DNA of 64,000 nucleotides from an uncultured Roseibium sp. Lineage in GTDB: Bacteria > Pseudomonadota > Alphaproteobacteria > Rhizobiales > Stappiaceae. This document shows, piece after piece, positions 33,762 to 41,811 of this stretch (positions are counted from its first letter, which is position 1; each line of letters opens with the position of its first letter). The notes beneath the pieces were generated by a model. It did not search any database and was not told where the DNA came from. It saw only the letters and a program-made list of their open reading frames with translations. The position numbers and the translations under genes were made by a program. The DNA lies in NCBI RefSeq assembly GCF_947499295.1, contig NZ_CANMNP010000002.1, positions 310,001-374,000 of the forward strand, given 5' to 3'.

Positions 33762-34766
33762 TCAGCGGTGACCGGTTGCCCTGTCCACAAATGCCACGAT
33801 GCGATCTTCAACCGATTGGATCGAGCCATCAGCACCGAGCGACGGAGCCCCTGACGGATAGAAATGTCCAAACCCCGGAACCCAGGCGAATTCGTAGTCA
33901 AGACCGACGTCATGGTAGTGCTGCAGCAAACCTTTGATGCTGGCGAGCGCACCGGACAGATCGTATTGGCCCGTGAAAATAAGAGCCGGGGGGGCGCTTG
34001 AACCCTCCCTGACCGTTTCAAATATGTTGAGCCCGATTGGCGCCGTTGACAGCATGAATGCACCAGCGACACCCGCATCCGTCCCGTGTGCCACGTTGAG
34101 CGAGGTCACCGCTCCTGCCGAGAACCCGCCCAACACGATGCGGTCAGGATCGACACCGAAATCGATGGCGTTCGAACGGACAAAGTCGATCGCGCGCCAG
34201 AGATCTTCAGTCGCGCTCAGAACCGTGTCGGATAGCAGGAGTTCGTCTTTGGGATCACTCACGTCGAGAGGTCGCATGCCTAGGTTCTGTCGAATGATGC
34301 TCACCCGGTCCATCATGAGTGCGATGGTGTCGCGTTCGACACGCTGCTCGTCGTAACCAATCCCCGAAGCGATCGGTTCTTCCGGACCGAGCCGGTAGTT
34401 TATCGCGAAACAGGCGTACCCCAGTTCGGCGAACAAGCGGCAATAGTGTTCCGGGGAGGTGGAGAGTGCACCGTCGACCCTGTATCCGGTACGAGGTGAA
34501 CCATGGTGGAACGCGCCGCCGCGTGTGTAGATTACCACCGGCAAAGGGTCCTCTCCAGCACCTTTGGGAAGATACGCGTCCATCCAGAGGTCTCGGACCG
34601 CTTCCTGACCGTCGACGCGGATTCTGCCTTCAGCATAAACGATATCCCGCGTAACCTCGACGCGATGAAGTGGTTCCTCTGTCATCTGCGCCGCCAAGGG
34701 AGAGGCTGCCAACAGAGTGGCAAACGTGATCGCAAATGACGAAATACGAGTGCGGAAAGAAGCCAT
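33762..34766 (-). CDS. Exported alpha/beta hydrolase (carboxylesterase-like)
   Basis: The 334-residue product has a signal peptide (SSFAITFATLLAASPLAAQ, residues 9-27). The oxyanion region is VVIYTRGGAFHHGSPRTGY, the nucleophile elbow is GGFSAGAVTSLN (Ser in GFSAG), and the acid lies in FTGQYDLSGA. The probable final His is in GFGHFYPSGAPS. It is closest to hormone-sensitive-lipase or carboxylesterase type enzymes, likely periplasmic. A 199-base gap separates it from the upstream edge of the amidase gene on the same strand (33563-33761). No terminator is evident in that gap, so a shared transcript is possible but unproven. Confidence 0.82.
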   Translation of the reverse strand: MASFRTRISSFAITFATLLAASPLAAQMTEEPLHRVEVTRDIVYAEGRIRVDGQEAVRDLWMDAYLPKGAGEDPLPVVIYTRGGAFHHGSPRTGYRVDGALSTSPEHYCRLFAELGYACFAINYRLGPEEPIASGIGYDEQRVERDTIALMMDRVSIIRQNLGMRPLDVSDPKDELLLSDTVLSATEDLWRAIDFVRSNAIDFGVDPDRIVLGGFSAGAVTSLNVAHGTDAGVAGAFMLSTAPIGLNIFETVREGSSAPPALIFTGQYDLSGALASIKGLLQHYHDVGLDYEFAWVPGFGHFYPSGAPSLGADGSIQSVEDRIVAFVDRATGHR

Positions 34767-35063
34767 TTGATTTCCTCTTGCAGTTTTAGCGACGTGACGC
34801 GGAAATGCAGTATGACAGCAGTTGCTTCTGAGGCGTAGGAGTGCTGCCTACAGCATACGCGACGACTTCCAAATTGGGCTCACCGCAGACAATCGGCCTG
34901 CTGTGCACCATGCCGGTTTCTAACGGGGAAAGAGACCTTGACCGACGGACTGTTGGCATGATTCAAGATCTGAAAAGGAGCTGACCAAATGCGTTTTTCC
35001 CTCACAGCAACCGAGTGACCTCTCATCAAACATCAAGTGAAATCGCAAAGGCACTTCGCTTGA
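34767..35063. other. Intergenic region with a 9-codon ORF
   Basis: A 297-base gap between two minus-strand genes. The only point of note is on the plus strand: AAAGGAG at 34975-34981, 7 bases before ATG 34989, which starts a 9-codon frame (MRFSLTATE, TGA 35016-35018). It could be the decayed start of an exported-protein gene or chance. I see no other structure. Confidence 0.35.
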
Positions 35064-35651
35064 TTATTGGCGCAGTTTTTCAATGAGCCGGTCGGCTTCA
35101 ATGCCGAGAGATGATGGATCTGATACGTCTATCAAGGTCAACCCATGATGTTTTGACGCTTCGACGATGCTGTCGTTGTCTGTAAGCGAGCGTTGAATGA
35201 ACTTTTCTATCAACTGTTTCGTGTGCATATCCTGGTTTTCATAGAGACTTTCAGCCTCCATGCGTTGCCTCAGAAACGCGTTGCTCGCATGAAGCCCGAC
35301 AGTGAGGGTTCGGGAAGGTTGCAGGTCGGCAATGAATTCCGGGCGGAGCGCCGATCCCTCAATCACGCACCCGGAATTTGATTGGCTGGCGGTGCTGATC
35401 CTGTCTCTGAGATGTGGCCACATGTTTTCATGATGAACCCTCAAGAACCAATAGATGGTTTCTACTGACAGTTTCGAATAATACTCGGCGACCTGCTTTC
35501 TGACACTGGGCCAGGGTCTGCCTGGATGCCTTCCCATTTTGTCCGTAGACAGAACAGGCCACCCGACTTCCTTGCCAATGCGTTTGGCGAGCGTCGATTT
35601 ACCGACGTGAGATGTGCCGAAAATCAGCAAGGTTGAGTAGGCGCTGGTCAC
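35064..35651 (-). CDS. P-loop ATPase/kinase-like protein
   Basis: The product has an N-terminal Walker A, IFGTSHVGKSTLAKRI, and a short kinase-like core (CVIEGSALRPEFIADL). This resembles the AAA/2-phosphoglycerate-kinase-like group of small nucleotide-binding proteins. I cannot assign a substrate. GTG 35651 is used: it lies 10 bases after the PdeM stop and puts the P-loop at residue 12, as usual in this fold. An ATG at 35708 would overlap the PdeM gene by 47 bases and add 19 unlikely residues. It closes the helicase-PdeM transcript. Length is 195 residues from this start. Confidence 0.7.
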   Translation of the reverse strand: MTSAYSTLLIFGTSHVGKSTLAKRIGKEVGWPVLSTDKMGRHPGRPWPSVRKQVAEYYSKLSVETIYWFLRVHHENMWPHLRDRISTASQSNSGCVIEGSALRPEFIADLQPSRTLTVGLHASNAFLRQRMEAESLYENQDMHTKQLIEKFIQRSLTDNDSIVEASKHHGLTLIDVSDPSSLGIEADRLIEKLRQ

Positions 35652-35661
35652 CCTTTGATCA

Positions 35662-36399
35662 TCAGTCCCCGACAAGCCGCGACGCAGTAAAGGGAAACAG
35701 TCGGTCATTGCCCAACATGAAGACTGAAAACTTCCTGCGCTTGAAAACCAGGGCGTAAGCTTCGTCGGTCACGTTAAGTCCACCTGTCAACGCACCGAAT
35801 GCGGGCAAAACCAGGCGGGCGCCATCGGTTACAAAGCAGGCTCGACGGATCGAGCGTCCGAACCGTCGGACCCTGGCGGCAGGGTGCAGGTGACCACAGA
35901 TCTCACCCACGGCGTCGGCCGCTCCAACGCCTTCAATCGGCTCATGCCGGAAAGTCAAAGGTCCGATGGAAACATCGTCAACCGTTTCACCGCAAAGCCG
36001 GACAGGGGCTACGGGATCGTGATTGCCTGTGACCCAGATCCATTCCCGACCGAGCTGCAATGTTGTCAGCATGGCACGGTAAGGTGCGGGCAGACGGTCA
36101 GACCCGTCCGGATCATGAAAGCTGTCGCCGAGACAGATCACGCGGGCCGGATCGAAAGCGTCGATAACACCCGCGAGCTTTTCCAGCGTGACGCCGGTGT
36201 CGTAAGGCGGCAGCATGATGCCTCTTCGGGCATAGCTTGAGCCCTTTTCAAGGTGCAGGTCAGCAACAACGAGCGTTGCTTCGTCCGGCCACCACAAAAC
36301 ACCACTGTCGTGAAGGCCCACCAGTTGTCCATTGATCTGAATGTCATGACACACTGGCGCAGCTGTGTATTTGCGCAAATGTGACGTGAGTGCACTCAT
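35662..36399 (-). CDS. pdeM: Ligase-associated DNA damage response endonuclease PdeM
   Basis: The 245-residue product is a calcineurin-like metallophosphoesterase with the full metal set: ADLHLEKG (about residue 46), GDSFHD (about 91), VTGNHD (about 123) and CGHLHP (about 168). In Pseudomonas the PdeM family is a Mn2+-dependent DNA endonuclease linked to an Lhr-type helicase and ATP-dependent ligase. Its ATG overlaps the helicase stop by 4 bases, so the two are translationally coupled, as in the known four-gene repair cluster. The nuclease role is taken from the family; the active site is complete here. Confidence 0.92.
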   Translation of the reverse strand: MSALTSHLRKYTAAPVCHDIQINGQLVGLHDSGVLWWPDEATLVVADLHLEKGSSYARRGIMLPPYDTGVTLEKLAGVIDAFDPARVICLGDSFHDPDGSDRLPAPYRAMLTTLQLGREWIWVTGNHDPVAPVRLCGETVDDVSIGPLTFRHEPIEGVGAADAVGEICGHLHPAARVRRFGRSIRRACFVTDGARLVLPAFGALTGGLNVTDEAYALVFKRRKFSVFMLGNDRLFPFTASRLVGD

Positions 36400-38900
36400 T
36401 CCATGGCCTCCAGAACCAGCTCCTCTGCCGTCTCTTCCAATAGCGAATCCATAGCTTCTCCGTAGACCGGTTCCTTGCCTATTTCCAGAAGAATGGGGAC
36501 GGCGAGTGGAGAGACGTGCTCAAGGCCAGTATGCGTGATTCGTCCCTGGATACGTGTGAGAAGTTCCCCCAGACGCGAGATATCCAAAAGTCCTTCGGCA
36601 GCATCGTTCCAGGTTGCTTTCAGCAGGATGTGATCCGGTTCATGAGCGCGCAGGACATCGTAGATCAAGTCGGTCGATACGGTGACCTGCCTGCCGGATT
36701 TCTCCTTGCCCGGATGCCTGCGCTCAATGAGGCCGGCAATCACCGCACAGTTGCGGAATGTGCGTTTCATCAGGCTGGATTCAGCCAGCCACGCATCAAG
36801 ATCGTCGCCCAGAATGTCTTGTTCGAACAATCTTTCCAGCGGGATCTTTCCCGATGAGAACAGAAGCGACAGATCGCCAAGCCCCCAAATGGACAGCGCA
36901 TAGTCATTGGCAACAAATCCCATGGGTCTGGCACCCATCCGCTCTAGCCGTTTGGTGAGCAGCATGCCAAGCGTCTGGTGCGCCAAACGGCCTTCGAAGG
37001 GATAGCAGACCATGTAGTGCTTGTTGGATCTGGGGAAGGTCTCGACCAGCAATCCGTCCTTGGCCGGAAGAACGGACTTTTCACGCTGGATCTCCAGCCA
37101 GTCGCGCACCTGGTGGGGCAACTCCTTCCAGGATGGCGGATCTGCCAGCATCGCTCTGACCCCTTCGGCCAGATATGTGGAGAGTGGAAATTTGCCACCC
37201 ATATAGGATGGGATCATCGGGTTTTCGCTGTTGGACCGGGAAACATAGGCTTCGGTTTCCCTGATGCCCTCGAACCGCACGATCTCGCCGCCGAACAGGA
37301 ACGTGTCGCCCGGTGTCATCTGGTCGATGAAGTATTCCTCGATTTCTCCCAGAATACGGCCACCGCGTCCCACAGGCGTGCGCCGGCCATTGGCTTTCGA
37401 CCGCACCAACCGCACTTTCAGCTTGGGAGCCTCGACAATTGTGCCGACATTCAGCCGGTATTGCTGCGCAATCTTCGGGTGTGAAATGCGCCAGAGCCCG
37501 TCCTTGGACTTGCGCAACTTGGCGTATTGCTCGTAGCTTTTCAGCGCGTAACCGCCGGTGGCAACAAAGTCGAGCACCCGCTCAAATGTCTCCCAGTCGA
37601 GCTGTCGATAGGTCTCCGAAGAGCGGATTTCGTCAAATACTGCAACCGCATCCAGCGGATCGGCGCAGGCAAGGCCGAGCAGATGCTGGGCAAGCACGTC
37701 CAGAGCGCCCTTGCGCAGCGGAGGCGTGTCCTGTTCCCCTCTTTTGGAGGCTGCGAGCGCTGCCTGGCACTCCAGCACCTCGAACCTGTTGGACGGGATC
37801 AAGATGGCCTTGGAGGGGTCGTCCATGCGGTGGTTGGCACGTCCGATCCTCTGGGCAAGTCGGCTGGCTCCCTTGGGAGCGCCGATATTGATGACAAGAT
37901 CGATGTCACCCCAGTCGATGCCCATGTCCAGCGAAGACGTGGCAACAACTGCCCGCAGACCACCTGACGCCATTGCTGCCTCGACCTTTCGCCGCTGGCC
38001 GACATCCAGCGAGCCGTGGTGAAGCGCGATCGGCAAGGTATCCTCGTTGATCCGCCACAGTTCCTGAAAAACCATTTCGGCCTGGCTGCGGGTGTTGACG
38101 AATAGCAGCGAAACACTGTGCGCCTTGATCATCTGGTAAATGTCGGGGATGGCGTATCGCGACGAATGGCCCGACCAGGGAAGGCGCTCCTCTGAATCGA
38201 GGATCGAAATATCCGGTTGGGCTCCGCCGCTGACTTTAACCACATGCGACAAATTCCGCCGTTTCGGATCTGCCTGATCGACAAGATAGGCCTGAAGATC
38301 CTCAGGCTCTGCCACGGTTGCAGACAAGCCGACTGTTCTGAGGCCTGGTGAAAGGCGCCGCAATCGGGCAAGTCCCAGGGACAGCAGATCGCCACGCTTG
38401 GAAGTCACCAGCGCATGAAGTTCGTCCAGGATGACCGTTTCAAGGGATCCGAACAGCCGCGCGGACAGTGGATCCGACAACAATAGGGCGATCTGTTCTG
38501 GGGTCGTCAGAAGAATGTCCGGCGGATTGAGCTTTTGTCTCTGGCGTTTGTGAGAAGGCGTGTCACCGGTCCGTGTTTCCAGCTTGATGGGCAGGCCCAT
38601 TTCCGCGACCGGTGCTTCAAGGTTGCGGGCAATATCGACAGCGAGGGCCTTGAGCGGTGAAATATAAAGCGTGTGAATACCGCGTCCAGCCTGGCCGGGC
38701 TTGCGTTTGCCCTTTCGCTCCAGTTCCACCAGGCTCGGCAAGAACCCCGCAAGCGTCTTGCCCGCGCCAGTTGGTGCAATCAGCAGAGTGGAATGACCCT
38801 GCTCCAGATGGTCGATCAGCTGCAACTGGTGCGCACGCGGCGCCCAACCGCGCGAAGCGAACCAGTTGTGGAAGCGGTTGGGTAGGAGAGCGGCGTCCAT
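36396..38900 (-). CDS. lhr: Ligase-associated DNA damage response DEXH-box helicase (Lhr type)
   Basis: The 834-residue superfamily 2 helicase has Walker A APTGAGKT (residues 42-49), the DEXH motif VILDELHALVTSKRGD near residue 155, and motif VI in RIGRANHR. An Lhr-core C-terminal part (winged helix and beta-barrel) follows; KGASRLAQRIGRAN is typical. In Pseudomonas putida this protein works with an MBL exonuclease, PdeM and an ATP-dependent ligase in repair of alkylation or crosslink-like damage. Here it overlaps PdeM by 4 bases and diverges from the SH3/DUF4189 gene. ATG 38900. Confidence 0.93.
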   Translation of the reverse strand: MDAALLPNRFHNWFASRGWAPRAHQLQLIDHLEQGHSTLLIAPTGAGKTLAGFLPSLVELERKGKRKPGQAGRGIHTLYISPLKALAVDIARNLEAPVAEMGLPIKLETRTGDTPSHKRQRQKLNPPDILLTTPEQIALLLSDPLSARLFGSLETVILDELHALVTSKRGDLLSLGLARLRRLSPGLRTVGLSATVAEPEDLQAYLVDQADPKRRNLSHVVKVSGGAQPDISILDSEERLPWSGHSSRYAIPDIYQMIKAHSVSLLFVNTRSQAEMVFQELWRINEDTLPIALHHGSLDVGQRRKVEAAMASGGLRAVVATSSLDMGIDWGDIDLVINIGAPKGASRLAQRIGRANHRMDDPSKAILIPSNRFEVLECQAALAASKRGEQDTPPLRKGALDVLAQHLLGLACADPLDAVAVFDEIRSSETYRQLDWETFERVLDFVATGGYALKSYEQYAKLRKSKDGLWRISHPKIAQQYRLNVGTIVEAPKLKVRLVRSKANGRRTPVGRGGRILGEIEEYFIDQMTPGDTFLFGGEIVRFEGIRETEAYVSRSNSENPMIPSYMGGKFPLSTYLAEGVRAMLADPPSWKELPHQVRDWLEIQREKSVLPAKDGLLVETFPRSNKHYMVCYPFEGRLAHQTLGMLLTKRLERMGARPMGFVANDYALSIWGLGDLSLLFSSGKIPLERLFEQDILGDDLDAWLAESSLMKRTFRNCAVIAGLIERRHPGKEKSGRQVTVSTDLIYDVLRAHEPDHILLKATWNDAAEGLLDISRLGELLTRIQGRITHTGLEHVSPLAVPILLEIGKEPVYGEAMDSLLEETAEELVLEAME

Positions 38901-39017
38901 GACAACGTTTTAGGATAGGCCACCAAAAAAGGCGAGTGGTCCGCCTTGAATTGTTCAGCTTGTGTTCAGCTTCCCAATGGTCAATTCTCACTGCGAAAAT
39001 TCGATCAGGAGGGTTAG

Positions 39018-40232
39018 TTGAAATCGTTTGTTTTTATGGGGTTTTTGGCCGCAGGATTTTTCTCAACTCACGGCATTTCAACGGCATCGGAAAGTCTTGC
39101 TTACCAATGCAATCTCGGTGACGGGTTTGCCTTCGTGCAGACTATTCCCGAAGAGGGGCGTGCGCTTTATCAAGGTGACACTGGTAACCTGAGCCTTGTG
39201 CCGGACGGGCGCGGTGGATATTTCAATGACCGCGAGGAAGTGTCTTTCGCCGACCATAACGGCCAACCGGCACTCTATCTCGGTGACGTCGCTTATGCCT
39301 GCCAGCTGGCGGCTCCTCGCCCCTCGGGCGGTCAAACCCACGCAGGGGGTGCTGTCGGCGGCAATGAAACGCGCCTGAATGCGCAAGGTCAGTCGCTCGG
39401 TGGCAAACTTCGCGATGGGCCGGGCATGAATTTTCGCCAGACGGGAAGTCTTACCGAGGGAACATGGATCACCATCCTGGCAAACACCGGCGTTCGGTTT
39501 AATGGCTACGACTGGTTTGAGGTTGCAACTGATCGTGGTCAGCGCGGCTTCCAGTGGGGTGGTATCATGTGCTCCAACGGTCAACAGCTCGCGGGCATTT
39601 TCGAACAATGCGGTGCCCGTACCGTGCAAAAGCCCCAACAGCCTGCGAGTGCCGCTCAGCAATTGAATGTTCAGGGACAATCTCTCGGCGGAAAACTTCG
39701 TGGCGGTCCGGGAACCAACTATGCACAGGTTGGAAGTCTGACCGAGGGTACCTGGGTCACGATCCTCAGGAACACGGGTGTTCGGTTTGACGGCTACGAC
39801 TGGTTTGAAGTTGCAACCGACCGTGGCCAGCGTGGTTTCCAATGGGGTGGCATCATGTGCTCCAATGGACAGCAAATAGCAGGCATATATCAGCAATGTG
39901 GCAGTCGGCCGCCGCAACAGCCTGTACAAAACAGTTCAACCGGCTCAGCAGGTGGCTGGATGGCGTTCGCGCTTGCACCGAACGGTGCGTATGGTCACGG
40001 AGCGGCGCCAACAAAGGCCGGGGCTGAGCAGTTTGCCATGAACTATTGTGGAGGCGCGCAGTGCCGGATAGCCGACGCAACGCAGGCCAGATGCCACGCG
40101 CTTGCAGTCGCGCCCGGCAGCAACGGCATCGGAGCTGGAGAAAGCGAGCAGGCAGCCCAGAACTTCGCGATGGGTTGGTGCTCCAACAGCGGCGCCTCCG
40201 GCTGCCGGATCGAATACACCTATTGTCAGTAG
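39018..40232 (+). CDS. Exported protein with two near-identical SH3-like repeats and a DUF4189 domain
   Basis: The 404-residue product has a signal peptide (FVFMGFLAAGFFSTHGISTA, residues 4-23). A short N-terminal domain with two Cys follows, then two 82-residue bacterial SH3 repeats (from residues 120 and 216), and a C-terminal DUF4189-type domain (WMAFALAPNGAYGHGAAPTK, with paired Cys). Each repeat contains a CSN Cys and ends in QCG, so disulfides are likely. The start is TTG 39018, chosen for AGGAGGG 4 bases upstream; no ATG lies close enough to give a full signal. SH3 domains of this kind usually bind cell-wall peptides. It lies between two repair genes, apparently by insertion. Confidence 0.82.
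   Translation: MKSFVFMGFLAAGFFSTHGISTASESLAYQCNLGDGFAFVQTIPEEGRALYQGDTGNLSLVPDGRGGYFNDREEVSFADHNGQPALYLGDVAYACQLAAPRPSGGQTHAGGAVGGNETRLNAQGQSLGGKLRDGPGMNFRQTGSLTEGTWITILANTGVRFNGYDWFEVATDRGQRGFQWGGIMCSNGQQLAGIFEQCGARTVQKPQQPASAAQQLNVQGQSLGGKLRGGPGTNYAQVGSLTEGTWVTILRNTGVRFDGYDWFEVATDRGQRGFQWGGIMCSNGQQIAGIYQQCGSRPPQQPVQNSSTGSAGGWMAFALAPNGAYGHGAAPTKAGAEQFAMNYCGGAQCRIADATQARCHALAVAPGSNGIGAGESEQAAQNFAMGWCSNSGASGCRIEYTYCQ
39375..39908 (+). repeat. Internal duplication of an 82-residue SH3-like unit
   Basis: Unit 1 is 39375-39620 and unit 2 is 39663-39908. By direct alignment they match at 69 of 82 residues (84%), with no gap. The most conserved block is GYDWFEVATDRGQRGFQWGG, identical in both. Such high identity suggests recent duplication or gene conversion. 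Confidence 0.85.
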
Positions 40233-40303
40233 TCTTGAATTCCAGGCGGCTTTTGGGCCGCTTGGATATGGCTTTGATGACGGGCGAACCTAGTTAGATC
40301 CAG

Positions 40304-41326
40304 ATGTCAGACCTCCTCACTCTCACTCAAGAAGGGCTCTATTGCTCACAGGCCAGTGCGCATATCGACCCGATAAAACCAGTTCAAAGGGCCATTATCA
40401 CGCACGGGCATGCCGATCATGCTCGGGCAGGCCACGGTGCTGTCCTTGCTACGCGTCAGACACTGGAAATCATGGCAATCCGTTACGGTGAGAATTTTTG
40501 CGGCACGGCTCAGCCTGCAGATTACGGCGAGAGACTGACTATCGGTGGGGTCTCTGTGTCGCTTCATCCAGCCGGGCATGTTCTTGGATCCGCTCAGGTT
40601 TTGCTGGAAGCCGAGGGCCGGCGGACAGTGGTCTCCGGAGACTACAAAAGACAGAAGGATCCCACCTGCGCCGGATTTGAACTCATTCGCTGCGACACTT
40701 TCGTGACCGAAGCAACCTTCGGGCTTCCGGTTTTTCGCCATCCTCCTGCTGCTCAGGAGATTGCAAAACTCCTGTCCTCCCACGATCTGTTTCCCGAACA
40801 GACACATCTTGTTGGTGCCTATGCTCTTGGTAAGGCGCAAAGGGTCATCGGAGAGTTGCGTGCGGCGGGCTATGAAAAGACGATTTATCTTCACGGCGCA
40901 CTGGAAAAACTGACCGCGTATTACCAAAGCCAGGGCATTGATCTGGGCTCTGTAGAGCCGGTCGCGAAACGGGGCAAAGAGCTGCAAGGAGAGATCATCC
41001 TGTGCCCGCCAGGTCAGCTTGCAGACAGATGGGCGCGACGTTTCGGCGACCCCGTCACAGCCATGGCTTCCGGCTGGATGCGTGTTCGTGCCCGTGCACG
41101 CCAACGCGGGGCCGAACTGCCCCTGATCCTGTCGGATCATGCCGACTGGGACGATCTTTGCCGGACCATTCTTGAAACAGGAGCGGAGCAAATTTGGGTA
41201 ACACATGGCGCGGAAGAAGCGCTTGTCCACTGGTGCGAATTGAATGGACGAAAGGCACGTCCACTCAATATGATAGGGTATGACGATGGCGAGGATGCCG
41301 ACAATGCGGCGACAGCTGAGGTGTAA
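40304..41326 (+). CDS. Ligase-associated DNA exonuclease (metallo-beta-lactamase fold)
   Basis: The 340-residue product is an MBL/beta-CASP-type nuclease. Metal ligands are in THGHADHARAG (His34, His36, Asp38, His39), HPAGHVLGSAQ, SGDYKRQKDPT, and SDHADWDD. The ligase-associated group is the fourth component of the helicase/PdeM/ligase repair set. Its nearest partner here is the helicase, which diverges from the SH3 gene on the other side, and the ligase is 9 kb away at 50580. Length and motif order are normal. The stop overlaps a possible start at 41326 of the next gene (TAATG). Confidence 0.92.
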   Translation: MSDLLTLTQEGLYCSQASAHIDPIKPVQRAIITHGHADHARAGHGAVLATRQTLEIMAIRYGENFCGTAQPADYGERLTIGGVSVSLHPAGHVLGSAQVLLEAEGRRTVVSGDYKRQKDPTCAGFELIRCDTFVTEATFGLPVFRHPPAAQEIAKLLSSHDLFPEQTHLVGAYALGKAQRVIGELRAAGYEKTIYLHGALEKLTAYYQSQGIDLGSVEPVAKRGKELQGEIILCPPGQLADRWARRFGDPVTAMASGWMRVRARARQRGAELPLILSDHADWDDLCRTILETGAEQIWVTHGAEEALVHWCELNGRKARPLNMIGYDDGEDADNAATAEV

Positions 41327-41367
41327 TGCCAAGCAAACGCAGCGGGCAGTCCTTCGGGGAGGCAGTC

Positions 41368-41811
41368 ATGGCGGATGACGGTGGTTTTGCGGGTGCCGGA
41401 AACGACCCGACCAATGAGGCAGGAGCCGTCGCGAACGGCGATGCCGAAGTGGCCATTGCCGAACTCTTTGACGATTACCAGTCAGGTTTCAACGACTACG
41501 ACGTTGATCGCATCTGCGATTGCTTCGCAATGCCTGCAATCATCTGGCAACATGAAAAGGGACACGTCTTTGCCGATGAAGATGAGCTGATTGAGAATAT
41601 TGAAGCACTTCTGAAAGCCCTCGAGAAAGAAGGTGTCAGTCACTCGGAGTTTCATGTCGCGTCCAGCCATGTCAGCGGATCGGCAGCTCTGGTGACGCTG
41701 GACTGGACGCAGGAGAACTCGGACGGTGAGCCTGTATTTGAATTCACTTGTCACTACCAGCTCATTCAGGACGGCTCGGACTGGGTGATTGCCTGCATAA
41801 TCAATGATTGA
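41368..41811 (+). CDS. NTF2-like (SnoaL/DUF4440-type) protein
   Basis: The 147-residue product is a single NTF2-like cone: AEVAIAELFDDYQSGFNDYDVDR for the first helix, CFAMPAIIWQHEKGHVFADEDELIEN, and a C-terminal sheet ending FTCHYQLIQDGSDWVIACI. Functions range from isomerase to scaffold; no catalytic residues stand out. ATG 41368 is preferred because GGGGAGG lies about 5 bases upstream. ATG 41326, overlapping the nuclease stop, has no site. It follows the exonuclease closely and overlaps the beta-helix gene by 8 bases, so the three are probably one transcript. Confidence 0.75.
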   Translation: MADDGGFAGAGNDPTNEAGAVANGDAEVAIAELFDDYQSGFNDYDVDRICDCFAMPAIIWQHEKGHVFADEDELIENIEALLKALEKEGVSHSEFHVASSHVSGSAALVTLDWTQENSDGEPVFEFTCHYQLIQDGSDWVIACIIND

